This document shows positions 1 to 5,601 of a stretch of 5,963 nt of DNA, piece after piece. Positions within the stretch are counted from its first letter, which is position 1. Each line of letters opens with the position of its first letter. The position numbers and the translations under genes were made by a program. The stretch is from Bacillota bacterium. GTDB taxonomy: Bacteria; Bacillota; Bacilli; Bacillales_B; DSM-18226. A model generated the notes under the pieces. That model was not told the origin of the DNA. It ran no database searches and saw nothing but the letters and a program-made list of their open reading frames with translations. Where the stretch lies: positions 1 through 5,963 of the forward strand of contig JAKACS010000226.1 in assembly GCA_021821235.1 (NCBI GenBank), read 5' to 3'.

Positions 1-228
1 CTGATCTGTAATTAACGAGTTATCGTTCTATGAAACGGCATTTTATTGAAATCTATTCGCGGGTATGATCGATTGATGGTGACAATTCACTTTATTGTTT
101 GGCAACATTCAATGATTGATGTAAAGAGATCAATACAGAAATACTTTCACTGTATATTAAATCACACTTTTGTACATTTTTGTGAACTTTTTTTGAATAA
201 AATTTGCAATAAAATAGGAATTTACTCT

Positions 229-250
229 ATTCACTATTACAATAGTGAAT
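229..250. repeat. Perfect 10-bp inverted repeat (operator-like or leader hairpin)
   Basis: The arms ATTCACTATT and AATAGTGAAT are separated by the two bases AC, giving a perfect palindrome of 22 bases. It lies about 40-60 bases downstream of the start point predicted for the leftward promoter at 297-326. It could therefore be an operator acting as a roadblock or an RNA hairpin in the leader. It has no U-run after it on either strand, so it is not a normal intrinsic terminator. I do not recognise it as the site of a known regulator. Confidence 0.6.
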
Positions 251-296
251 ATGGCGAACACTTAACAATTCGGTTGGGTGAATGGCCTTTACCATC

Positions 297-326
297 ATTA
301 TAACGGTCAAGGAATGCGACTGACAA
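297..326 (-). promoter_or_regulatory. Predicted sigma-A promoter reading leftward (presumed pycA)
   Basis: On the minus strand a TTGTCA -35 box (321-326) is followed after 18 bases by a perfect TATAAT -10 box (297-302). This is the best promoter match at the left end of the window. Transcription would start near 290 and run out of the window, giving an untranslated leader of at least about 290 bases. It lies just beyond the ftsW terminator, as expected for an independent promoter of the next gene. The target gene is inferred from Bacillus gene order. Confidence 0.6.
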
Positions 327-370
327 ATGATTGAACTTTTAAACGCACTCATTTTTTGTTTTCATGATAT

Positions 371-406
371 AAAAAAACGCACAGGAGCTAAACCTCTTGT
401 GCGTTT
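371..406 (-). terminator. Intrinsic terminator of ftsW
   Basis: Arms at 375-387 and 394-406 form a 13-bp stem (core ACGCACA / TGTGCGT) with one A-C mismatch on the minus strand and a 6-base loop. In the minus-strand transcript the stem runs into seven U residues (A run at 371-377 on the plus strand). The hairpin begins only 3 bases after the ftsW stop codon. On the plus strand the mismatch becomes a G-U pair, but the U tract is poorer, so the main direction is leftward. Confidence 0.85.
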
Positions 407-409
407 ATT

Positions 410-1612
410 TTATGTCCGCATTTGAAAAACTGAACCAGATTGTTTTGCAGATTTGTCTATTTGCTCTTTTTTCGGTCTATACTTTTCCTCATAATTGACA
501 AACATGGAGACATTGGCAAGGATTCCTGTCGCAATTGCCAACTGAATTAAGGAAGAACCGCCATAGCTGACAAACGGAAGCGGTACACCTGTTAATGGAA
601 TTAATCCAGAAACCCCTCCAAGATTAATAAATGTCTGGATTCCAATCATACTAGAGATTCCGATCGCCAATAAACTACCAAAAGGGTCTGTACATTTTAA
701 AGCAATCCGGATCCCCCGCAGTACAATATAGGCAAGAAGAATAATGACAAAACCGACTCCCCAGACTCCCAGTTCTTCTGCAATAACAGCCATTATAAAG
801 TCCGTATGTGCCTCAGGCAAGTAACCGAGCTTTTGGACACCCCGTCCCAAACCAAGGCCGTTTACCCCTCCTGAGCCAATCGCAATGTAAGAATTCGCCA
901 TTTGGAAGCCGGAGGTTTTTTCCGTAGCAAATGGATCGTTCATCACGGCAAAACGATCTACACGCTTTGTCGAGAAAATTTCTCCTTTTAAAATGAGCAA
1001 AAATGGTGCAATAAGAATCAATCCCATTATAATCAGCTTGGCGAAATTTTTAAAGTTCATTCCTGAAGACATCAGAATCGTACCAGCAATTAAAACGATA
1101 ATCATCGCTGTTCCAAAGTCCGGCTGGATGGCAATTAAAGCACTAACTAACACTAAATAAGCTAACGGAGGAAGCACCCCTTTGTTAAACTCATTTACAT
1201 AGGCTTGCTTTTTAGCATAGACAGCCGCTAAATAAATAATCACGCAAAGTTTGACAAATTCTGACGGCTGTAGGCTGAGTGCCCCAATCTTAAACCAGCT
1301 TTGCGCCCCGCCAGCCAAATGGCCAAATACAAAAAGAGCGAAGAGTCCCACTAATGACAGCAGTACCATTGGTGCTAAAATTCGATTGCTTTTCATCGCT
1401 TTATAAGGAAATAATGCAGTGAGAACAAAGATCACAGCCGCACCGATCAAAAAGATTTTCTGTCTTTGATAAAAGTAGTCACTTGCAACCCCGTATCTTT
1501 GGACGGCTGAAGCCATGCTGGCACTGTAAACCATTACCAGACCAAAGGCCGATAAAAGGAAAATGGCAATGATTAATGAATAGTCATATGACTTTAAAAT
1601 CTTCTTGAACAT
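410..1612 (-). CDS. ftsW: FtsW, septal peptidoglycan glycosyltransferase (SEDS family)
   Basis: A 400-residue polytopic membrane protein of the FtsW/RodA/SpoVE (SEDS) family. It polymerises lipid II into glycan strands at the division septum together with a class B penicillin-binding protein. Family motifs are clear: GGAQSWFKIG...QPSEFVK (101-121), PDFGTA (164-169), GLGLGRGVQKLGYLPEAHTDFI (252-273) and GLIPLTGVPLPFVSYGGSS (336-354). Asp271 in the HTDFI motif corresponds to the essential Asp of SEDS polymerases. About ten hydrophobic segments are visible, from residue 12 to about 372, followed by a charged cytoplasmic tail. The length is normal for the family. The ATG is preceded by a GAGG-type ribosome site about 10 bases upstream. 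FtsW is preferred over the paralogues RodA and SpoVE because of its position next to ylaN, as in B. subtilis. From sequence alone the subfamily is less certain than the family. Confidence 0.93.
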   Translation of the reverse strand: MFKKILKSYDYSLIIAIFLLSAFGLVMVYSASMASAVQRYGVASDYFYQRQKIFLIGAAVIFVLTALFPYKAMKSNRILAPMVLLSLVGLFALFVFGHLAGGAQSWFKIGALSLQPSEFVKLCVIIYLAAVYAKKQAYVNEFNKGVLPPLAYLVLVSALIAIQPDFGTAMIIVLIAGTILMSSGMNFKNFAKLIIMGLILIAPFLLILKGEIFSTKRVDRFAVMNDPFATEKTSGFQMANSYIAIGSGGVNGLGLGRGVQKLGYLPEAHTDFIMAVIAEELGVWGVGFVIILLAYIVLRGIRIALKCTDPFGSLLAIGISSMIGIQTFINLGGVSGLIPLTGVPLPFVSYGGSSLIQLAIATGILANVSMFVNYEEKYRPKKEQIDKSAKQSGSVFQMRT

Positions 1613-1644
1613 GAAAACTCGCCCTCAATTTTCGTTTTGATTCT

Positions 1645-1650
1645 ATTATA
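1645..1650 (-). promoter_or_regulatory. Candidate -10 box of an ftsW promoter
   Basis: A perfect TATAAT on the minus strand lies 32 bases upstream of the ftsW start codon, after the ylaN terminator. No good -35 box is present at 16-18 bases, and there is no TG extension, so the promoter is either weak or activator-dependent. It would give ftsW a transcript of its own besides read-through from ylaN. Confidence 0.4.
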
Positions 1651-1710
1651 ATGGATAAATAACATTAATACGTGAGGAAAAACTACTTTTTTCAAAATTT
1701 CATATAGAGA

Positions 1711-1740
1711 AAAAAAACCCAAACAGTTGTGTTTGAGTTT
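1711..1740 (-). terminator. Intrinsic terminator of ylaN
   Basis: Arms at 1715-1725 and 1730-1740 (AAACTCAAACA / TGTTTGGGTTT as read on the minus strand) give an 11-bp stem with one U-G pair and a four-base loop. A run of seven U residues (1711-1717) follows in the transcript. It starts 5 bases after the ylaN stop and separates ylaN from ftsW. Confidence 0.8.
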
Positions 1741-1745
1741 GTTCG

Positions 1746-2030
1746 TTATTTTTTTATCGATGCCTCATGAAGTGCGGATAGTTCCCTTTCTAATTTATCT
1801 AAAATGGCTTTTCCAATTTCTCCGTCAATTAAACCGAGGCGAACTGCAAAGTCAATCTCTCTCGATAAACCAAACATTTGTGTATCCAATACCTCTTCAT
1901 AAAGAGGGCATTGAGGCATCGTAAGATTATCCATTTGCACTTTAATCAGCTTTAAAATTTTCTCAGCGTCAGCCTGCAGCAAGGCGTAAGCTTTTTCTTG
2001 ATGATTCACGATCATTTCAGACGCCAACAT
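1746..2030 (-). CDS. ylaN: YlaN family protein (UPF0358), iron-homeostasis factor
   Basis: A 94-residue soluble, mostly helical protein closely matching Bacillus YlaN as I recall it. The block from DAEKILKLI through [37 protein letters not shown] and the C-terminal LERELSALH are family hallmarks. Published work on B. subtilis and Staphylococcus aureus links YlaN to iron limitation through Fur; the S. aureus protein was reported to bind Fe(II) and relieve Fur repression. The open frame extends 10 residues further upstream to a TTG. I chose the internal ATG (2028-2030) because a GGGGGG ribosome site (2035-2040) sits just in front of it and the protein then begins MLASEM, close to the MASEM start of homologues. 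It has its own promoter and terminator and lies upstream of ftsW, as in B. subtilis. Conserved Cys and acidic residues could bear on metal binding, but the ligands cannot be assigned here. Confidence 0.93.
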   Translation of the reverse strand: MLASEMIVNHQEKAYALLQADAEKILKLIKVQMDNLTMPQCPLYEEVLDTQMFGLSREIDFAVRLGLIDGEIGKAILDKLERELSALHEASIKK

Positions 2031-2071
2031 TGATCCCCCCGTTTCCGAGCGATTACCCAACTTATCTTTAA

Positions 2072-2100
2072 ATTTTACCGTTATCTAGCATAAATTGCAA
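2072..2100 (-). promoter_or_regulatory. Sigma-A promoter of ylaN
   Basis: On the minus strand TTGCAA (2095-2100) is followed after exactly 17 bases by TAAAAT (2072-2077). The start point would be near 2065, about 25 bases before the ylaN ribosome site. No Fur-box-like palindrome is obvious around it. Confidence 0.65.
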
Positions 2101-2182
2101 GAGTCTATCCATTGAAACATATTGGAATTGAACCGCAAATAAGCAAATAAAGTTCGTTTGGTCATGGCTTTAATAACCGGAA

Positions 2183-2211
2183 ATGACAGATTGACAAAAA
2201 AAAGCTATACT
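2183..2211 (+). promoter_or_regulatory. Sigma-A promoter of the 165-residue protein gene
   Basis: ATGACA (2183-2188) and TATACT (2206-2211) are spaced by 17 bases. A second -35-like box, a perfect TTGACA (2191-2196), lies 8 bases further on and could pair with TTTGAT (2215-2220) at 18 bases. Transcription would start at about 2218-2227, just in front of the ribosome site AGGGGG (2228-2233). It is divergent from the ylaN promoter. Confidence 0.6.
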
Positions 2212-2242
2212 TGTTTTGATAAGAGCTAGGGGGAATTTGACA

Positions 2243-2740
2243 ATGGATAAAATTCTACTTATTTCAGGAAATGTGAAATACACAATCACACTTGATCCAG
2301 GGGTTTGGATTTTTGATGACCGGAAAATCGACTTAATGACTTACTTTGAAACAAAGCAGAATGCCACTGATGAATTGGAAGCGTATACGAAGTCGATCTC
2401 AAAACATTGGGATCGCGAAATCATTGAAGGTGCTATTTATCCACCAACCTTGAAATCGGAAAAGAAATTTGAAAAAGAAAAACTATTAACCGGATCTTTT
2501 GCGATGCGATTCAAGCCCTTTCTTGAAAATGCCGAACCAAACGCAGATGCCAAGTCACTTGTGATCGAGTGCTTGGACAAACAGGTAGAAATGCCATTAG
2601 AAACAGCTTATGAGCTGATTCTTGGATTTTCGGATAACGGCAAACCGCTCGGTGCAGATGGGCCTGTTCATATTTATTACAGCGATGGCTCAAATCGGCA
2701 ACAGCCAATAAAAAATGTAAAAGCCTTTATCATAAAATAA
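2243..2740 (+). CDS. Conserved Bacillaceae protein of unknown function
   Basis: A 165-residue protein with no signal peptide or membrane segment, hence probably cytoplasmic. The frame is open from a TTG at 2216, but the ATG at 2243 has a strong AGGGGG site 9 bases upstream and gives the natural start MDKILLISGN. The N-terminal part (about 1-35, with a KYTITLDPGVWIFDDRKIDL stretch) looks like beta strands. The middle (about 40-85) is charged and helical, with many Lys and Glu. The C-terminal part has a GFSDNGKPLGADGPVHIYY block (about 131-149). I recall that similar Bacillus proteins carry the automatic name peptidyl-prolyl cis-trans isomerase, but I see no cyclophilin, FKBP or parvulin signature, so I do not assert that activity. 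Its place between ylaN and ylaK corresponds roughly to ylaL of B. subtilis; this is inferred from position only. It converges on ylaK. Confidence 0.85.
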   Translation: MDKILLISGNVKYTITLDPGVWIFDDRKIDLMTYFETKQNATDELEAYTKSISKHWDREIIEGAIYPPTLKSEKKFEKEKLLTGSFAMRFKPFLENAEPNADAKSLVIECLDKQVEMPLETAYELILGFSDNGKPLGADGPVHIYYSDGSNRQQPIKNVKAFIIK

Positions 2741-2745
2741 TTGCA

Positions 2746-2770
2746 AACGAGTGCCAACATGGCACTCGTT
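2746..2770. terminator. Bidirectional terminator between the 165-residue gene and ylaK
   Basis: A perfect 11-bp stem (AACGAGTGCCA / TGGCACTCGTT, 2746-2756 and 2760-2770) closes a three-base loop, 5 bases after the plus-strand stop codon. A U-rich but interrupted tract follows on the plus strand (CGTTATTTCTTTCTTC), and a weaker one on the minus strand. It serves the plus-strand gene best. The ylaK stop is 47 bases away, so it can also end that transcript. Confidence 0.7.
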
Positions 2771-2817
2771 CGTTATTTCTTTCTTCAAATTAAAGGTTTG
2801 ATGCGGGGATGGTTTTC

Positions 2818-4146
2818 TTATAGCAGTTCGGCAGCCAGTCTTGCAAGACCGGAGCGCTCGCCTTTTAGCAATTTCACATGTCCGGAGATCGCCTGGTCTT
2901 TAAACTTTTCCACTACATATGTCAGTCCGTTGTTGTAAGCATCTAAATAAGGATGGTCAATTTGTTCCGGATCGCCCATTAGCACAATTTTGCTGCCTTC
3001 CCCCACCCTTGTTAAAATCGTTTTAACTTCATGCTTGGTTAAATTTTGGGCTTCATCTACAATAATAAACTGGTCTGGCAGGCTTCTCCCGCGAATGTAT
3101 GTCAATGCTTCCACCTCGATGGAGCCCATTCCCGCCAAAATCGCATCCAGTTCGCCAGGTTTTTTCGTATTAAATAGAAACTCCAGGTTGTCAAAAATCG
3201 GCTGCATCCATGGTCTCAGCTTTTCCTGCTTTTCACCAGGCAGGAAGCCCAGATCTTTGCCAACAGGGACAATCGGCCGGGCAACAAGCAGTTTTTTATA
3301 TTCTTGCAAATCCTCTGTTTGTAGTAAGCCTGATGCAAGTGCCAAAAGCGTTTTTCCCGTTCCTGCCTTGCCAATCATTGTGACGAGCGGGATGTCTTTG
3401 CGCAAAAGTAGTTCGATCGCCATTGTTTGCTGAACATTGCGAGGATGAATTCCCCAGACATGTTCCTGGTTTAAAACAAGCTTTTTGACTTTCATGCTTG
3501 TTTTATCCACGATCCCTACAGCAGAAGATGAACTTCCGAGCGCATCTTTGATGAGTAAAAACTGGTTTGGATAAAAAGGGTGGTTGGCAATTTCTGCCAA
3601 CAGAAGCTCTCCCTTTTCATAAAAGCGACCCAATAATTCAACCGGTACATAGACCTCGAGAAAACCGGTATAAATATGGTCTACCTCGACAACGCGATCG
3701 CTTAAAAAATCCTCCGCATTAATCCCGAGCGCATCGGCTTTTACGCGAACAAGGGCATCTTTGCTAACAAGGATTACTTTTTTCCCATTTTCCTTTGTTT
3801 GTTCTTCTAAGTATAAATTTTTCGCAACTGCAAGAATCCGATTATCGTTTGTTTTTTCAACAAAAATATCTTGAAGCTCGTGAAAAGAACGGTGATTTAG
3901 CTCAATTCTCAATGTACCCCCATTTTCAAGGAGGATTTTTTCATGCAATTTTCCAGATGCCCGCAAATTGTCAATCATCCGGGAAACATGCCTTGCATTT
4001 CTTCCGATTTCATCCATATACCTTTTTTTCGAGTCTACCTCTTCAAGTACAACTGCAGGAATAATCACCTCATTATCCTCAAAAGAGAAAATGGAATACG
4101 GGTCTTGTAACAAGACGTTTGTATCTAATACGTAAATTTTACTCAA
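2818..4146 (-). CDS. ylaK: PhoH2-type protein: PIN ribonuclease domain fused to PhoH ATPase domain
   Basis: A 442-residue soluble protein. The N-terminal PIN domain (about 1-150) has the expected acidic residues Asp8 (in YVLDTNVLLQDP), Glu35/Glu36, Asp101 (in NDNRIL) and Asp130 (in SKDALVRVKAD), so it should be a metal-dependent nuclease. After a linker, the PhoH P-loop domain (about 232-442) carries Walker A GKAGTGKT (259-266), Walker B IIVDEAQN (361-368), the PhoH block PVGKDLGFLPGEKQEKL (294-310) and GDPEQID (391-397). This PIN-PhoH architecture is that of PhoH2 proteins; mycobacterial members were described as sequence-specific RNA-unwinding ribonucleases. The start is TTG (4144-4146), supported by GGGAGG about 8 bases upstream and by a start reading MSKIYVLDTNVLL, which is where the PIN domain must begin. 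No frame damage is seen. No PhoAT-like small partner is adjacent. It is divergent from ylaJ. I found no convincing promoter box in the 201-base gap. The symbol follows B. subtilis gene order. Confidence 0.92.
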   Translation of the reverse strand: MSKIYVLDTNVLLQDPYSIFSFEDNEVIIPAVVLEEVDSKKRYMDEIGRNARHVSRMIDNLRASGKLHEKILLENGGTLRIELNHRSFHELQDIFVEKTNDNRILAVAKNLYLEEQTKENGKKVILVSKDALVRVKADALGINAEDFLSDRVVEVDHIYTGFLEVYVPVELLGRFYEKGELLLAEIANHPFYPNQFLLIKDALGSSSSAVGIVDKTSMKVKKLVLNQEHVWGIHPRNVQQTMAIELLLRKDIPLVTMIGKAGTGKTLLALASGLLQTEDLQEYKKLLVARPIVPVGKDLGFLPGEKQEKLRPWMQPIFDNLEFLFNTKKPGELDAILAGMGSIEVEALTYIRGRSLPDQFIIVDEAQNLTKHEVKTILTRVGEGSKIVLMGDPEQIDHPYLDAYNNGLTYVVEKFKDQAISGHVKLLKGERSGLARLAAELL

Positions 4147-4308
4147 TCTGACGCCTCCCGCTTCTCTTGAATTAGGGTAAATATTTCTGGACCGACGCGT
4201 TATTGCCTAAACCTTGGTAAAATATATGTTTATCCGAATAAAGATAGAAGAAATTCCGCACAATATTTGTGAGATAAAGAACAACTGGCCTTTATTTTTT
4301 ACCAATAG

Positions 4309-4317
4309 GGGCATATA
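4309..4317 (+). promoter_or_regulatory. Candidate forespore (sigma-F/sigma-G-like) -10 element of ylaJ
   Basis: GGGCATATA fits the sigma-F -10 pattern GGNNANHTR and overlaps a CAT core reminiscent of sigma-G. The matching -35 position 16 bases upstream (GCCTT, 4288-4292) fits only partly. The start point would be near 4324, just ahead of the GAGGTGG ribosome site at 4335-4341. It suits the expected forespore expression of a YhcN/YlaJ lipoprotein, but the match is partial and a weak sigma-A promoter is not excluded. Confidence 0.3.
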
Positions 4318-4347
4318 TGGATCAGTTTAAAACAGAGGTGGATTGAA

Positions 4348-4932
4348 ATGAAAAAAGCATTGATTGCAATTGCTCTTTTTTCCCTATTAGCAGCCTGCAA
4401 CCAAACGAAAAATACCGGGCAAAGCAGCCATCCGCAGTCGGTGAATGTCAAGAACAGTACAATACAGGAAGTGGATCGAAAAACGGGCCAAGAGATTTCG
4501 AAGCACTTGGTTGAGCTTGCTACAAGTGTGCCAAATGTTCATGATGCAACAGCAGTGGTTTTAGGAAGATTTGCGATCGTCGGCATTGATGTCAATTCAA
4601 AAATTGACCGTTCCCAAGTTGGTACAATCAAATATTCCGTTGCAGAAAGTTTAAAAAAGGATCCCCATGGAGCGAATGCCATTGTAGTGGCTGATCCTGA
4701 TACAACCCAGCGCTTAAAGGAAATCGGGACAGAAATAAAGAAAGGAAAGCCTGTGCAGGGAATTATGAACGAACTTTCTGATATTGCAGGTCGCTTAATG
4801 CCTGAAATACCAGGCGACATGATCACACCGAATCCAAAGAACGGACCTGAGGATCAGAAGAATAAACTATCGCCAAACGAAAAACAGAACTTGGAAAATA
4901 AACAAGAAAAAGAGTCCAACTATAAAAAATAA
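4348..4932 (+). CDS. ylaJ: YhcN/YlaJ family sporulation lipoprotein
   Basis: A 194-residue predicted lipoprotein. A short signal peptide (Lys2-Lys3, a hydrophobic core to residue 14) ends in the lipobox LAAC, so Cys17 should be lipidated and the protein anchored on the outer face of a membrane. A Ser/Asn/Gln-rich linker follows. The YhcN/YlaJ domain then spans about 38-155, with the family-typical stretches VPNVHDATAVVLGRFAIVGID and GANAIVVADP. The C-terminal tail (about 156-194) is highly charged and Lys/Asn/Gln-rich. Family members in Bacillus are made during sporulation and found with spores; YhcN is a spore protein and this family is implicated in germination or outgrowth. The ATG is preceded by a strong GAGGTGG six bases upstream. 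It is divergent from ylaK and ends 19 bases before the convergent flavoprotein gene's stop, sharing a terminator with it. The compartment is inferred; a candidate forespore promoter is given separately. Confidence 0.88.
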   Translation: MKKALIAIALFSLLAACNQTKNTGQSSHPQSVNVKNSTIQEVDRKTGQEISKHLVELATSVPNVHDATAVVLGRFAIVGIDVNSKIDRSQVGTIKYSVAESLKKDPHGANAIVVADPDTTQRLKEIGTEIKKGKPVQGIMNELSDIAGRLMPEIPGDMITPNPKNGPEDQKNKLSPNEKQNLENKQEKESNYKK

Positions 4933-4963
4933 AAGCCTAGCCCTAAAACGGCTAAGCTTTTTT
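4932..4963. terminator. Bidirectional terminator shared by ylaJ and the flavoprotein gene, overlapping stop codons
   Basis: The arms AAAGCCTAGCC (4932-4942) and GGCTAAGCTTT (4950-4960) form an 11-bp stem with one imperfect pair (C-A in the plus transcript, G-U in the minus transcript). Six U residues follow on the plus strand (4958-4963) and a U-rich tract on the minus strand. The left arm starts on the last base of the ylaJ stop. The right arm contains the TAG stop and the preceding Ala codon and reaches the next Lys codon of the convergent gene. Confidence 0.75.
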
Positions 4964-5407
4964 CATTGCCTCCAATACCTGGTTATCCAATTTAGCAGCG
5001 GCTGCTTTATCGTATGTTTTGTCATACTGCGGGACAGCGGTAATTTTGGAACCGTAAAACATCACATCTCGCACTTCATTGATTTTTACTTCCACGAGGG
5101 CAAGCTTCAACGGAACATCATTCAATCGTTCTTGTTTGATGCCAGCCACCCCTTGAATCGAATATGTAGATTCATTTGCAATTAGGTTAATAACTGCCAA
5201 TTGGTTCTTTTTTAAATTTTGAATGATTCGTGAACGCTGATCGACCGCAAAATAGATTGTGCTTTCGTCTTTTGCAAGAACCCAGGAAATTGCACTCACA
5301 TTCGGCCCACCTGTTTCGAAATCAACCGTTGCGATCGTGACGAATCTCTCCTTCTGAAGCTCGTCAAATAAAGGTTTGATTAATTTCTTTTCCACTTCAT
5401 TTGCCAT
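4952..5407 (-). CDS. Pyridoxamine 5'-phosphate oxidase-like split-barrel flavin-binding protein
   Basis: A 151-residue cytoplasmic protein of the PNPOx-like FMN-binding split-barrel group. Visible hallmarks are the N-terminal helix and first strand ERFVTIATVDFETGGPNVSA (about 20-39), then ISWVLAKDESTIYFAVDQRSRIIQNL (about 40-65), where the DQRSR stretch matches the place of the phosphate-binding region. After these come a VINLIANESTYSIQGVA strand pair and a C-terminal DVMFYGSK segment. It is shorter than true PdxH (about 210-230 residues) and lacks its C-terminal substrate region, so pyridoxal phosphate synthesis is unlikely. Related small split-barrel proteins bind FMN, F420 or haem, and the cofactor here is not certain. 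The ATG has an AAAGGG site 8 bases upstream. It is transcribed alone, convergent with ylaJ and divergent from ylaI. I do not recall this gene at the same place in B. subtilis with certainty, so no symbol is given. Confidence 0.85.
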   Translation of the reverse strand: MANEVEKKLIKPLFDELQKERFVTIATVDFETGGPNVSAISWVLAKDESTIYFAVDQRSRIIQNLKKNQLAVINLIANESTYSIQGVAGIKQERLNDVPLKLALVEVKINEVRDVMFYGSKITAVPQYDKTYDKAAAAKLDNQVLEAMKKA

Positions 5408-5434
5408 ATTTCCAACCCTTTCTTTGTCCCTTGT

Positions 5435-5447
5435 GCTGTGTCACAGC
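5435..5447. repeat. Perfect short palindrome at the predicted transcription start of the flavoprotein gene
   Basis: GCTGTG and CACAGC flank a single T, giving a perfect inverted repeat with 6-base arms. It lies immediately downstream of the predicted -10 box (5455-5460), about +1 to +13 of the minus-strand transcript. This is a classic place for a repressor operator. No known regulator is recognised. Short palindromes arise by chance, so the confidence is in the structure, not the function. Confidence 0.45.
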
Positions 5448-5454
5448 TATCCTC

Positions 5455-5483
5455 ATCTTACTACGATCTTTTTTATTCAGCAA
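5455..5483 (-). promoter_or_regulatory. Candidate sigma-A promoter of the flavoprotein gene
   Basis: On the minus strand TTGCTG (5478-5483) and TAAGAT (5455-5460) are separated by 17 bases. The match is moderate (3/6 and 4/6). The start would be near 5448, about 40 bases before the ATG. Confidence 0.4.
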
Positions 5484-5553
5484 GCAACGAGGCAGGCTTG
5501 GATTTCGGGTGAAATTTGATTCATCAGTTTAATTATCCTATCATTTCCCGACA

Positions 5554-5562
5554 TGATATACT
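5554..5562 (+). promoter_or_regulatory. Extended -10 promoter of ylaI
   Basis: TGATATACT forms an extended -10 element (TG, one base, TATACT). The -35 region (about 5533-5539, TTATCC or TATCCT) is poor, which extended -10 promoters tolerate. The predicted start near 5569 leaves about 20 bases before the ribosome site GAGGTG (5589-5594). Confidence 0.5.
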
Positions 5563-5601
5563 AGTAGTAAGCTTTAAAGATCTGAGTTGAGGTGTGTGAA
5601 G

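Larger units (their letters stand above)
1..370. other. Gene-free region left of ftsW, probably leader/promoter region of a leftward gene outside the window
   Basis: I find no supportable gene here. The only long open frame (46-303, plus) starts with TTG, has no ribosome binding site and has a composition unlike the neighbouring proteins. Short ATG frames on the minus strand (about 6 to 21 codons) also lack Shine-Dalgarno sites. The region is very AT-rich. It contains a leftward sigma-A promoter at 297-326, a perfect palindrome at 229-250 and a weaker interrupted inverted repeat (ATTGAT, 8 bases, ATCAAT) at 115-134. In Bacillus, the gene after ftsW in this direction is usually pycA (pyruvate carboxylase), so this is probably its upstream region. 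That identity is inferred from synteny only, because no pycA codons are visible. Confidence 0.6.

Noticed and set aside
115..134. Interrupted inverted repeat ATTGAT...ATCAAT with an 8-base centre
   Set aside because: The arms are only 6 bases in very AT-rich sequence, so it is likely to arise by chance. It is mentioned only in the region description.
175..200. A TTGTGAA half-site resembling the redox repressor Rex
   Set aside because: The second half-site is imperfect and wrongly spaced, in T-rich sequence, so it is not a credible Rex operator.
46..303. An 85-residue plus-strand open frame at the left end
   Set aside because: It has a TTG start with no ribosome site, a His/Ile/Phe/Tyr-rich AT-driven composition and no recognisable domain, and it overlaps a well-formed promoter and palindrome on the other strand.
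2990..3433. A 147-residue plus-strand frame opposite ylaK
   Set aside because: It lies entirely antisense to strongly conserved PhoH coding sequence, and its Ser/Pro-rich composition is typical of a shadow frame. The same applies to the plus-strand frames at 2741-2938 and 3795-4064.
4539..4826. A 95-residue minus-strand frame inside ylaJ
   Set aside because: It is antisense to the YhcN/YlaJ domain with no ribosome site or family resemblance.
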